From the NCBI GenBank assembly GCA_947458405.1, contig CANGZW010000001.1, positions 1 through 64,000 on the forward strand: a stretch of 64,000 nt of DNA, read 5' to 3'. Both the position numbers and the translations under genes were made by a program. The DNA is from Leptospiraceae bacterium (lineage in GTDB: Bacteria > Spirochaetota > Leptospiria > Leptospirales > Leptospiraceae). This document shows positions 25,673 to 34,412 of this stretch, in pieces (position 1 is the first letter of the stretch; each line of letters opens with the position of its first letter). The notes below the pieces were generated by a model that saw only the letters and a list, made by a program, of their open reading frames with translations, was not told where the DNA came from and searched no databases.

Positions 25673-26332
25673 ATGAATTTAGAAAGAAGAAGAGAAATAA
25701 TTAGAGGTGTAAGAAGAAATGATGCAAGATCAATTGATATATATTCAAGAGTAATATTTGGAATAATTGAGATCAATTTAAAAGGAGAATCAAATAACCT
25801 CTATAACTTAAACAAACACAGGTTTCCTGACATGGAGTCTGAAGATTTTCAAAATACAATTCTTTTCGAAGTTTCAAGAGTTTCTATCCTAAATGAAACT
25901 TCTCAGAAGCTATTTGAATTAACTGAAGATCTAGGTGAATTTAAAGCCTATACATTTGGAATATTTCACAATGTAGTTCGGTCAACAATAGACAAATGGA
26001 TACGAAGAAACAAAAATAGGGAAAAATTACAAGAAAAGAGAGAATCAGAAGATTTTCTAATCGATGAATGTTTACCAAGGAATTATGGTGCCGAATTTGA
26101 AGAGAAAGAGCATTATGATTATATGTTAGAAATTGCTCATGATGAAGTTCGTAAGCTCGAGCCATCTGATAGAAAAAAAGTTCTTGAATTATGGTTAAAT
26201 GGGGTTACACAAGAAGATATTTGCCGGTTACTAGAAATGAATCGAAATACTGTTTCTAGTCATATTCACAGAGGAAAGAAATTCTTGAGAAAACAACTCA
26301 GAGATAGATTAGATTTAGAGGGAGGCTTTTAA
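25673..26332 (+). CDS. Sigma-70/ECF-like RNA polymerase sigma factor
   Basis: 219 aa from the ATG at 25673, chosen because GGAG lies nine bases before it; in-frame ATGs at 25658 and 25667 are alternatives. The N-terminal part is helical with weak region-2 similarity (FKAYTFGIFHNVVRSTIDKWIRRNKN). The C-terminus is a clear region 4 helix-turn-helix: LEPSDRKKVLELWLNGVTQEDICRLLEMNRNTVSSHIHRGKKFLRKQL. Family members direct RNA polymerase to alternative promoters. The next gene abuts its stop and is not an obvious membrane anti-sigma factor. It could instead be a sigma-related DNA-binding regulator, because region 2 is poorly conserved. Confidence 0.7.
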   Translation: MNLERRREIIRGVRRNDARSIDIYSRVIFGIIEINLKGESNNLYNLNKHRFPDMESEDFQNTILFEVSRVSILNETSQKLFELTEDLGEFKAYTFGIFHNVVRSTIDKWIRRNKNREKLQEKRESEDFLIDECLPRNYGAEFEEKEHYDYMLEIAHDEVRKLEPSDRKKVLELWLNGVTQEDICRLLEMNRNTVSSHIHRGKKFLRKQLRDRLDLEGGF

Positions 26333-26908
26333 ATGGGTTTCAATCAGGATAGATATCCTAGGAGATCCTTTCAGGATCCCAGGAAGGATAATTTATTTCG
26401 AAACAATCGTTATGATTTATTTCAGACGTACACTATAAAACAAGATTCAAGAGGCAATATTAATTTTGATGAAAATAATTTTGCCTCCTTGGCTGAAAAT
26501 TTATCTTCTGAGCTTCAGAGAGAATACCCATTAATTATGAGTATTTATAAATTAGAAGATCATTGGGAATTGGATAGGAGTGATACAAGTTCTACAAAAA
26601 AAAATAATTGGGATGATCTATCTCTTGAAAGCTATAATGGTATTAAAGACCTAAATTTAGTTTTAGAGTGGAAGGTAGCTTCAAGAGAAACTAAAGAGAT
26701 TGAGTTATTTTTAAATATGAAAGCTATTTCGAATAATTTTACATGGAATTTTCGTAAAAAAGATAGTTTTCCTCCTGCTGAATTTTCAATGATTGTACCA
26801 ATAGCAACAAACTTAAAACTATTCTGGAATGAAGATTATTGTCTCGATATTGCACAACCTAGTGGAGGAGTGATATCAATCTGGTTATCCACGCGAGATT
26901 ATACATAA
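26333..26908 (+). CDS. Hypothetical protein coupled to the sigma-like gene
   Basis: 191 aa. The ATG directly follows the upstream TAA, and GAGGG sits upstream within the sigma gene, so the two are co-translated. The first ~30 residues are Arg/Asn/Asp-rich and probably disordered; the remainder alternates short strands (LVLEWKVAS, IELFLNMKAI, FSMIVPIATNLKLFW, GGVISIWLST), suggesting a beta-rich cytosolic domain. No signal peptide, no membrane helix and no known family recognised. Its position suggests a partner or regulator of the sigma-like protein. Confidence 0.65.
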   Translation: MGFNQDRYPRRSFQDPRKDNLFRNNRYDLFQTYTIKQDSRGNINFDENNFASLAENLSSELQREYPLIMSIYKLEDHWELDRSDTSSTKKNNWDDLSLESYNGIKDLNLVLEWKVASRETKEIELFLNMKAISNNFTWNFRKKDSFPPAEFSMIVPIATNLKLFWNEDYCLDIAQPSGGVISIWLSTRDYT

Positions 26909-26975
26909 TATTTTTTTGTTTTAGATAATTTTAAATTTTATAGCAATACAAAATAGTATTTAATTTAATTGTAAT

Positions 26976-27479
26976 ATGGTATCGATAGAAATTCAAACAC
27001 TCTTGTCTCAACATAAATATATACGCTCTAGATTTCTTCAGCTATTGAAAGAAATAGAGGAATACGGTAAAGAAAGCGATGCACTCCATTTCAGACTGAA
27101 AACAGGAAGTTCAGAGAGAGCACATATCGGTTGGCAAATGTTACATTGTGCGGCTACTTATGATAGATATTTAAACATAAGATTATTAGAAAAAGAAGTG
27201 AAAGACAGGGAGCTAGTGGAAAATTATGCCTCTGGTTCTACTCCTACGGCTAGTATCAGAGTGAGTCCTGAACTTATAAAAACGAAACTCCTCGAAACAA
27301 CAAGTGCTTATTATAATTATTTTTCGAATTTGAAAATTGAAGATCTAGATGAATTTCCACATCCCCGAATAGATAGAACTTATAGAGATATACTAATGAT
27401 TTTAAACTGGCACGAAGCCGAGCATATGGGTCAATGTCAGATAACTTGGAACTCATTTAAGGCATTGCAATCAATATAG
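26976..27479 (+). CDS. DinB/YfiT-family metal-binding protein
   Basis: 167 aa, a four-helix-bundle DinB-like protein. Likely metal-binding histidines are in GWQMLHCAATYDRYL (after helix 1) and in the C-terminal HEAEHMGQ, the classic H-x3-H of the family. The family contains thiol transferases and many uncharacterised stress proteins; the function here is not determined. Preceded by AT-rich sequence with no clear ribosome site. Stands alone. Confidence 0.85.
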   Translation: MVSIEIQTLLSQHKYIRSRFLQLLKEIEEYGKESDALHFRLKTGSSERAHIGWQMLHCAATYDRYLNIRLLEKEVKDRELVENYASGSTPTASIRVSPELIKTKLLETTSAYYNYFSNLKIEDLDEFPHPRIDRTYRDILMILNWHEAEHMGQCQITWNSFKALQSI

Positions 27480-27649
27480 TTATATAAAAAAGAATCTATA
27501 ATTAAATAGGGAACACTTCTTATAATCCTAATTTATTTCAATAAAAGAGAAAATAAATCTGTTATATTGGAAAAAAGTCTTGAAATAAATACTAGATTAT
27601 CAAACTTGGTAAGTATAATAGAAATTTTTATTCCAAGAAGAGGTTTAGC

Positions 27650-28126
27650 ATGAAAATAGGAAGATTTCCTGAAGAAGTAAATGAAAATGCCGCTAGAATA
27701 GTTGCTAGTTTTATTACTATATTCTCTGTCTTAGCAGTTTTATTTCCCTCCTATTATACTATTCTTCCTCTCTTATATGGGTTCTTTGCTAGGGTTCTTT
27801 ATGGACCTGATTATTCTCCAGTCGCACAACTCACATTGAGAGGAATCATCCCTATTTTTAAAATATCCAATAAGCCTACTGCTGGAATTCCCAAAAGATT
27901 TGCACAATTTATTGGATTAATATTCTCACTCACGGGAGTTGTTTTCCTTTCATTCAATTTAATTTATGAATTTCAAATTACACTCTCCATATTGGCTTTT
28001 TTTGCATTTCTGGAAGCATCTTTGGGTTTTTGTGCTGGTTGTTTTGCCTTTTCACTATTGATGAAATGGGGTGTAATACCCGAAGAAACATGTGTGAGAT
28101 GCAATAATCTTCAATTTAATAAGTAA
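27650..28126 (+). CDS. DUF4395 membrane protein
   Basis: 158 aa with four membrane helices (~17-55, ~88-108, ~112-138). It matches the DUF4395 pattern: VNENAARIVASFITIF at the start, FFARVLYGPDYSPVAQL after the first helices, PKRFAQFIG, and FLEASLGFCAGCFAFSLLMKWG with a CxxC in the last helix, then a CxxC tail (CVRC). The paired cysteines suggest redox or thiol chemistry in the inner membrane; the family function is not established. GAGG precedes the ATG. Confidence 0.85.
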   Translation: MKIGRFPEEVNENAARIVASFITIFSVLAVLFPSYYTILPLLYGFFARVLYGPDYSPVAQLTLRGIIPIFKISNKPTAGIPKRFAQFIGLIFSLTGVVFLSFNLIYEFQITLSILAFFAFLEASLGFCAGCFAFSLLMKWGVIPEETCVRCNNLQFNK

Positions 28127-28165
28127 ATATATTATATAAAAAATTAAATAAGGGAATTGAGAAAT

Positions 28166-29140
28166 TTAATCTTTACTCAATTCCCATTCAGTCTTCATTT
28201 CATTAAAAAATAAATACATATAATCAGGAAATTTCCCCAATTCTATAATTTCTAAAATGTTGTTTAAACATGGCGAAATACTAGATTTATATTTAACAAA
28301 ACCTTTTTCAACAAACATAACATAATAAGTTCCAAGAGCTTTAAAGCTCCTTTGGAGAGCTTGGAGTAAGTAAATTTCTCTAAATTTATTTATTTTATGG
28401 GAAGAATTTTCTTTGAAATAATTGTAATACTTTTCTCTTGTTTGCAATGTAATTGGTTTATATGCATCATAGAGAATGGAAACTAAGTCATACTGAGGGG
28501 TTCCCATCATCATGTCTTGAAAATCTATCCAAAATAATTGATTTGAATTTCCTAATAAAATATTTCTAGCATGATAATCTCTGTGACAAATAACTTTATG
28601 AGAATAATTTGCTAGTTTAGTAATACAATCTTCAAAGAAATATTTTACTTCATTTGGAATTAATAATTTCGAATTTTTATCGATAATAAATTTTTCATAA
28701 CCGTTATAGGTGTGATTTACCTCAAAATTTAATTTGTTATAATCAAATGACCTAGAGTTAATTATTTCTATAGGTTTGATTTCCTGAAGTTTTAGGATTA
28801 GGTCTAATGATTCTTTTAGACGGAGTTCATATTCGTTTTGATCGAGTGTAGTAAGGTCTTTTTCTCCTGCATCTGATTGCAAAATTAAATTATGTTTCTC
28901 ATCAAAATCTATTATTTCAGGAACAAAAAATTGATTTTTTTGAAGAAAGTTTTGAACAAGTAAAAAAGGATACTCTTTAGAAGTAAACTTTTCATCGATA
29001 CATAAGATTCTATTTTCTCTGGAATATTTGACTCTGTAATACAATCTCGTAGAGGCTTCTCTAGGAATTTCATCTATACTAATAAATTTATCTTTTTTAT
29101 TAAGAAAACTTAAAATTTCTGGATTATCTAGTATATTCAT
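28166..29140 (-). CDS. APH-fold small-molecule kinase (AmgK-like or methylthioribose-kinase-like), coupled to mtnC
   Basis: The ATG at 29140 gives 324 aa, with GGAGAG six bases upstream; it shares one base with the mtnC stop (TAATG). The fold is that of aminoglycoside/choline kinase-like enzymes: a catalytic loop VICHRDYHARNILLG and metal site LFWIDFQDMMMGTPQYDLVSILYD. The IDFQD...YDLVSxLxD form resembles anomeric sugar kinases of the AmgK (MurNAc/GlcNAc) group. Its tight coupling to mtnC raises the alternative that it phosphorylates methylthioribose for methionine salvage. The sequence alone does not decide between the two. Confidence 0.75.
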   Translation of the reverse strand: MNILDNPEILSFLNKKDKFISIDEIPREASTRLYYRVKYSRENRILCIDEKFTSKEYPFLLVQNFLQKNQFFVPEIIDFDEKHNLILQSDAGEKDLTTLDQNEYELRLKESLDLILKLQEIKPIEIINSRSFDYNKLNFEVNHTYNGYEKFIIDKNSKLLIPNEVKYFFEDCITKLANYSHKVICHRDYHARNILLGNSNQLFWIDFQDMMMGTPQYDLVSILYDAYKPITLQTREKYYNYFKENSSHKINKFREIYLLQALQRSFKALGTYYVMFVEKGFVKYKSSISPCLNNILEIIELGKFPDYMYLFFNEMKTEWELSKD

Positions 29141-29853
29141 TATTCTCTCCACTCCGAAAAACTATTAAGAATTGGGTGTTTGATTGTTTCTATTGGAGAA
29201 TTTCCTTTGCGTAACATTATATAAGATTTAATTCCAATAGAAAATGCTGAGTCAGCTTCTTCTTGTATGTCAGTAAAGAATATTATTTCTTTTGGATTAC
29301 AATTTAAAGATTTAGAAATTGTAATATAACTATTGGAATCTCTCTTTGGCCCGACTCCTGTATCAAAATAATTTGTGATATACGCAGACAAATCTCCTAA
29401 ATTAGAATATTTGAAGATTAGTTTTTGGGCAAGAATGCTTCCCGAAGAGTAAATATTAATTTGTTTATTCTTACTTTGAATGAATTGAAAAAAATCTAAA
29501 GTATCTGGAAATATTTGACTTTTTATATCTCCTGACTCATATCCTTGCTTCCAAATCTCGCCTTGAATTTCTTTTAATCCAGAGTTTTTCCTATCAACAC
29601 TGATTAGAAATTCTAAATAAGAAAAAAGAGATTCCGAAGAGTTTTCTAATGAGTTTTTATAGTGATTGGACTTTGTATCCTTTACATGGTCTTCCTTTAA
29701 ATTTGAAAATATTAAATTAGAAATCTTATTATTATGGAGATAATTTAGTAAATTATTTTTTGAATAGGGAAACAAAATTTCATGAACAAAGCTGATCGGG
29801 GTGGTGGTACCTTCTATATCAAAAAGGAAATGTCTTATTTCCGTGCTATTCAT
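29140..29853 (-). CDS. mtnC: Acireductone synthase (enolase-phosphatase E1)
   Basis: 237 aa, the usual MtnC length. A HAD-superfamily enzyme that enolises and dephosphorylates diketo-methylthiopentyl phosphate to acireductone in methionine salvage. It has the diagnostic FLFDIEGTTTPISFVHEILFPYS with nucleophile Asp, INIYSSGSILAQKLIF (motif II Ser), and IIFFTDIQEEADSAFSIGIKS (motif III). AGGA precedes the ATG. It leads a two-gene minus-strand unit with the coupled kinase. mtnA is 23 kb away; mtnB, mtnD and mtnP/mtnK-type genes are not seen here. Confidence 0.95.
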   Translation of the reverse strand: MNSTEIRHFLFDIEGTTTPISFVHEILFPYSKNNLLNYLHNNKISNLIFSNLKEDHVKDTKSNHYKNSLENSSESLFSYLEFLISVDRKNSGLKEIQGEIWKQGYESGDIKSQIFPDTLDFFQFIQSKNKQINIYSSGSILAQKLIFKYSNLGDLSAYITNYFDTGVGPKRDSNSYITISKSLNCNPKEIIFFTDIQEEADSAFSIGIKSYIMLRKGNSPIETIKHPILNSFSEWRE

Positions 29854-30163
29854 AGATTACATCCTAAAAATTTATTAAATTCAAAAAAAGTGATAAGAGA
29901 TATATTTCTTTAAAACTCGTTTACCAGTCTTTTATTTTTGTGTAAACTATCAATTCTCATTAAAATTTATCCTTGTAATTATAGAGGTTGAGCTTAGTAA
30001 TTTAAATTAATGAGACATAATATTAAGTTTACTCATTCACAAGGTTTAAAACAAAAGAGATAAATAAAATCAGAAAAAAAATAAGATGAACTTTAAACGA
30101 TAAATAAAAAGAAGCTTGCATTACTGCTAGGATTATTAAAATTTCATACGAAAAGGATACCAC
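29854..30163. other. 310-bp divergent intergenic region (mtnC / STAS gene)
   Basis: AT-rich with no gene. It holds the 18-bp motif TTAATGAGACATAATATT at 30007-30024, identical (inverted) to the one upstream of dnaA. AAAGGATACCAC at 30153-30163 is the ribosome site for the GTG-started STAS gene. No convincing -35/-10 pair was identified. Confidence 0.5.
30007..30024 (-). repeat. Second copy of the 18-bp TTATGTCTC-containing motif
   Basis: Read on the minus strand this is identical over 18 bases to 10256-10273 upstream of dnaA. Both lie in non-coding DNA. It could be a protein-binding site; identity of the binder is unknown. Confidence 0.5.
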
Positions 30164-30493
30164 GTGAAAGTAGAGCATTTTATTCAAGATAAATCAGGTG
30201 TAATTAAAATCTCCGGAAATGTAAATCTTTATGAATTATATATGCTCAGGGATTCATTTGAAGAGTTCCAAGAAAAACCTTTAGAAAAAGTCATACTCGA
30301 TCTAAGCGAGGTAGATTACATAGACTCTTCTGGAATTGGACTTTTAATTGCACAAGCCACTAAATATAAAGATAAGCAAATAAAATTTGTTTTAGCCAGT
30401 ATCAATAAATCAATCGAGCATGTTTTCAAAGTAACTTCTTTTGCAAAACTATTCTTAAAAAGCCCGAGCCTAAATGAGGCTCTAAATGATTAA
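30164..30493 (+). CDS. STAS-domain anti-anti-sigma factor
   Basis: 109 aa, GTG start with AAAGGA seven bases upstream. A single STAS domain: SGVIKISGNVNLYELYMLRDSF, then KVILDLSEVDYIDSSGIGLLIA, where the Ser after DS in DSSGIG is the expected phosphorylation site. STAS proteins bind anti-sigma kinases when unphosphorylated and are reset by PP2C phosphatases such as the 7TMR-DISM protein at 16.5 kb. No anti-sigma kinase gene is in the window. It is followed by purB after 14 bases, probably in one operon though functionally unrelated. Confidence 0.9.
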   Translation: MKVEHFIQDKSGVIKISGNVNLYELYMLRDSFEEFQEKPLEKVILDLSEVDYIDSSGIGLLIAQATKYKDKQIKFVLASINKSIEHVFKVTSFAKLFLKSPSLNEALND

Positions 30494-30507
30494 AGCGTAA
30501 TACGAAA

Positions 30508-31806
30508 ATGATAGATAGATATAGTAACCCAGAAATATCCAATATTTGGACATTAGAAAATAAATTTAAGATTTGGACAGAGATAGAGATTATAGCATGT
30601 GAATCCAGATTAAACAAAGGTGAAATCTCTAGGGAAGATTTTGAAGAGATAAAATCTAAGGCTAAGTTTAATGTTGAAGAAATCTTAGAACTAGAAAAAA
30701 CATTACAGCATGATGTAATTGCTTATTTGACAAACTTAGGGTCTTACATTGGACCAGCATCCCGTCATGTTCACTTTGGTCTTACATCATCTGATATTGG
30801 TGATACAGCTCTTTGTGTTCAGATGGTACAAGCTATTGATATCATTATCAATCGAGTAGAGGTCTTGATTGAAGTAATTAAAGAAAAAGCAATTGAATAT
30901 AAGATGACACCCTGTATTGGAAGGTCTCATGGTATACATGCTGAACCAATGACTCTTGGATTGAAATTTGCACTTTTCTTATCAGAGATGAAGCGAAACC
31001 TTTCCCGACTACACGATGCAAGAGAAGAGATAGCAGTGGGGAAATTTTCTGGAGCAGTGGGAACTTTTTCTAATACGAATCCTGATACGGAAGAGTATGT
31101 CTGCGAGAGATTAAATCTAAAAGTTGATCCCATTACAACACAAGTGATTACCAGGGATAGACATGCGTTTTATATGAGTGTACTTGGCATAGTTGCCTCT
31201 AGTTTAGATAGATTTGCAACTGAAATACGTTTACTACAAAAGACAGAAGGTAGGGAAGTCGAAGAGCCATTTGGTAAAGGTCAAAAAGGTTCTTCAGCAA
31301 TGCCGCACAAGAGAAATCCAGTCATTTGTGAAAGGATATGCGGTATAGCAAGAGTGATACGATCAAATGTAGGTGTAGCTTACCAAAATATGCCCCTTTG
31401 GCATGAGAGAGATATTTCCCATTCTTCAGCAGAACGAATTATATTACCTGATAGCACAATTGCGTTAGAGTATATTTTGGATAAAATGACTTTTGTTGTT
31501 AAAAATCTTCATGTATATCCAGTTGCATCCCAAAGAGTTTTAGGTATTACAAGAGGATTGTTTTTTTCTCAAAAAGCAATGTTAGCTCTGATTAATATAG
31601 GCGGAATGAGTAGAGAAAAATCCTATGAAAAAATTCAGTCTCATGCTATGGCAGTTTGGGCAGATCAAAATGAAAGTCTTATGGGAAGACTGCAAAAAGA
31701 TCCTGAAGTAATGTCTCTAGTGAGTCAATCTCATCTAGATGAAATATTTTCGATAGAGCCATATTTAAAAAATATTGATTCTATATATAAAAGGCTAGGT
31801 TTATGA
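30508..31806 (+). CDS. purB: Adenylosuccinate lyase
   Basis: 432 aa. Catalyses two fumarate-releasing steps of purine synthesis (SAICAR to AICAR, adenylosuccinate to AMP). Motifs are IDRYSNPEISNIWTLENKFKIW at the N-terminus, HVHFGLTSSDIGDTAL, the catalytic His in GRSHGIHAEPMTLGLKFAL, and the superfamily signature KGSSAMPHKRNPVICERI with the catalytic Ser loop. Normal length. Overlaps sixA by ATGA at the 3' end, starting the purB-sixA-hpt run. Ribosome site is weak. Confidence 0.96.
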   Translation: MIDRYSNPEISNIWTLENKFKIWTEIEIIACESRLNKGEISREDFEEIKSKAKFNVEEILELEKTLQHDVIAYLTNLGSYIGPASRHVHFGLTSSDIGDTALCVQMVQAIDIIINRVEVLIEVIKEKAIEYKMTPCIGRSHGIHAEPMTLGLKFALFLSEMKRNLSRLHDAREEIAVGKFSGAVGTFSNTNPDTEEYVCERLNLKVDPITTQVITRDRHAFYMSVLGIVASSLDRFATEIRLLQKTEGREVEEPFGKGQKGSSAMPHKRNPVICERICGIARVIRSNVGVAYQNMPLWHERDISHSSAERIILPDSTIALEYILDKMTFVVKNLHVYPVASQRVLGITRGLFFSQKAMLALINIGGMSREKSYEKIQSHAMAVWADQNESLMGRLQKDPEVMSLVSQSHLDEIFSIEPYLKNIDSIYKRLGL

Positions 31807-32309
31807 AAACAATCTATTTCATTCGACATGCAAAATCAGACTGGGACTCTCCTTTTGAAACCGATCATGAAAGGGGATTAAGTGCCCGTGGATATAAAAA
31901 TGCAAACTCTCTTAGGAAGTTTTTAAGGCAGAGAGGGGTTGCTATCGATGTAGCTCTAGTCTCAAATGCAAAAAGAGCACAGGATACCTTCAACATTATT
32001 GGTAGATTAGGTTTAGCAGAAAATATAAGTATTCAATCTGAACTTTATGATGCAGATAAGGAAGTCTATCTAGAGAGTATTCATAAAATCCCTGATATTT
32101 TAGAGTCAGTACTTTTTGTAGGACATAATCCTGAGATAGAGCAGGTTATTAATCATTTATTAGGGGTTGAAGGATCCATCTTTACGAAATTCTCTACCGC
32201 ATCTTTAGCAATCTTAAATTTTCAAACAAATGAATGGAGTAAGATTCCCTCTGAGGTAAAAGGAAGTTTGTCTCTTTATTGGAGTCCTGTTAGGAATGAT
32301 AAAAAGTGA
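31803..32309 (+). CDS. sixA: SixA-type phosphohistidine phosphatase
   Basis: 168 aa in the histidine phosphatase branch. The catalytic RHAKSDW (RHxxxxW) opens the protein at residues ~8-14, ERGLSARGYKNA and VALVSNAKRAQDTFNII follow, and the second catalytic His is in LFVGHNPEIEQVI. SixA-like enzymes dephosphorylate phosphohistidine in HPt or PTS proteins. Start (ATGA with purB) and end (GTGA with hpt) overlap by four bases, so translation is coupled. The target is unknown. Confidence 0.88.
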   Translation: MKTIYFIRHAKSDWDSPFETDHERGLSARGYKNANSLRKFLRQRGVAIDVALVSNAKRAQDTFNIIGRLGLAENISIQSELYDADKEVYLESIHKIPDILESVLFVGHNPEIEQVINHLLGVEGSIFTKFSTASLAILNFQTNEWSKIPSEVKGSLSLYWSPVRNDKK

Positions 32310-32815
32310 AGACTCTTTTTTCGGAGGCTCAGATTTTAGTAAAGGTTGAAGAGTTAGGGAAAATTATATCAAACGATTACCGAGACAAAGAAATACTTTT
32401 ACTCGGAGTATTAAAAGGGAGCTTTTTGTTTTTTGCAGATTTAGCAAGATCTATAAATGGAAATATTCAAGTACAATTTATCCAAGCAGAAAGTTATGGT
32501 AGTTCAGCTCAGTCATCAGGTCATGTAAAATTAAATTTTAACAAGAATATAGTAATACAAGGGAAACATATTATCATCGTAGAAGATATAATTGATACAG
32601 GTCTTACTCTCCATAAAATAATCGAAACCATTCAAGCAGAAAGCCCACTTTCTCTCTCTGTCTGCACCCTTTTAATTAAAAAAAATAAAATCAATTCGAT
32701 AGATTTTAAATTATATCATGGATTCGAAATAGAAGATTATTTTGTTGTGGGATATGGTCTTGATTTTAACGAACAATATAGATGTTTGAGAGATATAAAA
32801 ATTCTAGAAAATTAG
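32306..32815 (+). CDS. hpt: Hypoxanthine phosphoribosyltransferase
   Basis: 169 aa, GTG start in a GTGA overlap with sixA. The PRPP-binding motif HIIIVEDIIDTGLTLHKI (EDIIDTG) is diagnostic. LLGVLKGSFLFFADLARSI and FIQAESYGSSAQSSGHV supply the flexible loop and substrate site. Salvages hypoxanthine/guanine to IMP/GMP, complementing purB in the same operon. Cytosolic. Confidence 0.93.
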   Translation: MKTLFSEAQILVKVEELGKIISNDYRDKEILLLGVLKGSFLFFADLARSINGNIQVQFIQAESYGSSAQSSGHVKLNFNKNIVIQGKHIIIVEDIIDTGLTLHKIIETIQAESPLSLSVCTLLIKKNKINSIDFKLYHGFEIEDYFVVGYGLDFNEQYRCLRDIKILEN

Positions 32816-32836
32816 TGTAACATATTATTATTTCTA

Positions 32837-34375
32837 ATGCTTGAAGAAGAATACACAAAATCTGTGGCATTGAGTTATCGAAAAGAATTAGGTCAGTATT
32901 TCACTCCTCCTATTATAGCAAACTTAATGTCAAAATGGGTTCTACAAAATAATCCTGAGAATATATTAGATCCAGCTTTTGGGTTGGGTATATTTTTTGA
33001 TTCAATTCAAAAATTGAAAAATGGACAAAATATTCATTTCACCGCTTATGAGATTGATGATCATATAATTGATTATGGGAAATATGATAAAGGCAGAGAA
33101 TTATCAATTATTAATGATGACTATCTAAATTCAAGTCAAAATGAGTATGACGCAATTATCTGTAACCCACCTTATTTACGATTTCAAAAATTTCTCCAGA
33201 GACATCAAGTTTATTCTAAAATTGAAAAGAATATTGGAATCAAAATATTAGGTTATTCTAATATATCTTCTATTTTCTTATTAAAGTCTATCACTGAATT
33301 AAAAAAGGGAGGATCCTTAGCCTATATTCTGCCTCTAGAATTTTTTAATACAGGTTATGGAAAAGAAATAAAGAAAAGACTCTTGGAAAATGGATTATTG
33401 AAACAAATCATTACATTTGAAAATGAAAAAGAAATTTTCCCCTCTGCTACAACCACTGTTTGTATTTTATTATGTAAAAAAAATTATGAATTAAATCCTG
33501 TAAAAATATCCGTTATAAAATCATTACTTGAATTACAACAAATAGATAATATTAGCAACTACTTTCAGATAGAAATAAATCAATCCGATTTGCCAGCAAA
33601 TAAAAAATGGCTTCCTATTATTAAATCGTATTCAGAAAAAATTCTTATTCCTAAAAATTTTTCTACTCTTTCCGAGTATGGAAATTTTTCGAGAGGGATA
33701 GCAACGGGAGCAAATGAGTTTTTTGCATTCAACAAGTCAAAAATTATAGAGTATATGTTAGATGATTCAGCTATTATTCCTTGTATTACTAAAAGTTCTC
33801 AAATACGTAAATCTATTTTTTCAAATGAAGACTTGGAAAATTTAGTTCAGTCAGATAAATATGTTTATTGTTTGGATGTAAAAAATCACAATGATTTAAA
33901 TGTATTAAATTATTTAAAGATAGGAATAAAAAAAGGATACCAAAATAGATTTTTAACCAAGACTAGAAAAATATGGTATAAAATCGAGACCCGTACTCCA
34001 GCCCCCCTCTTAGTAGGAGTATTTAATCGGGGTAAAATAAAAATAATCAGAAATTATTCGAATGCTATCAATTTTACATGTTACCATTCTTTTTATCCCA
34101 ATGTTATTGGATTAAATTATATCGATAAACTCTTTCTTTATTTATTAAGTGATACAGGTCAGAATATTATAAAGTTAAATAAAAGAAGTTATGGAAATAA
34201 TCTAGATAAATTTGAACCCAATGATTTAAACAATGCCTATTGTCCGAGTATAAAGCAATTTGAAAGACTACCCCCAGAGGACGTTTCAATTGTTATGAAT
34301 CATTTATCAGAAAATAGACCGGAGAGCCAAGAAGAGTGTAATCAATTGATCAAAAATTTTGTTAAAAATATTTAA
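32837..34375 (+). CDS. Orphan N6-adenine DNA methyltransferase (Eco57I/N6_Mtase type)
   Basis: 512 aa. ELGQYFTPPIIANLM is the N6_Mtase entry motif; motif I is ILDPAFGLGIFFDS (~43-56), motif III-like TAYEIDDHI, and the catalytic motif IV IICNPPYLRF (NPPY at 110-113). The C-terminal half looks like a target-recognition domain (YGNFSRGIATGANEFFAFN, then IKIIRNYSNAINFTCYHSF). The family methylates adenine N6 in specific DNA sequences. No restriction nuclease or specificity subunit gene is adjacent, so it is solitary or partnered elsewhere. It starts 21 bases after hpt with no clear ribosome site. Confidence 0.85.
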   Translation: MLEEEYTKSVALSYRKELGQYFTPPIIANLMSKWVLQNNPENILDPAFGLGIFFDSIQKLKNGQNIHFTAYEIDDHIIDYGKYDKGRELSIINDDYLNSSQNEYDAIICNPPYLRFQKFLQRHQVYSKIEKNIGIKILGYSNISSIFLLKSITELKKGGSLAYILPLEFFNTGYGKEIKKRLLENGLLKQIITFENEKEIFPSATTTVCILLCKKNYELNPVKISVIKSLLELQQIDNISNYFQIEINQSDLPANKKWLPIIKSYSEKILIPKNFSTLSEYGNFSRGIATGANEFFAFNKSKIIEYMLDDSAIIPCITKSSQIRKSIFSNEDLENLVQSDKYVYCLDVKNHNDLNVLNYLKIGIKKGYQNRFLTKTRKIWYKIETRTPAPLLVGVFNRGKIKIIRNYSNAINFTCYHSFYPNVIGLNYIDKLFLYLLSDTGQNIIKLNKRSYGNNLDKFEPNDLNNAYCPSIKQFERLPPEDVSIVMNHLSENRPESQEECNQLIKNFVKNI

Positions 34376-34382
34376 GTAATTC

Positions 34383-34412
34383 ATTATTTGTCCACTCTTT
34401 TTGGATAATAAT
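34383..34412 (+). terminator. Imperfect hairpin after the methyltransferase gene
   Basis: ATTATT-TG-TCCA pairs with TGGA-T-AATAAT around CTCTTTT. It starts eight bases past the stop; the inner loop and lack of a T run make it a weak terminator call. Confidence 0.3.

Noticed and set aside
26884-26892. TTATCCACG, one base from the classical DnaA box
   Set aside because: Single copy inside a coding sequence, far from dnaA; likely chance.
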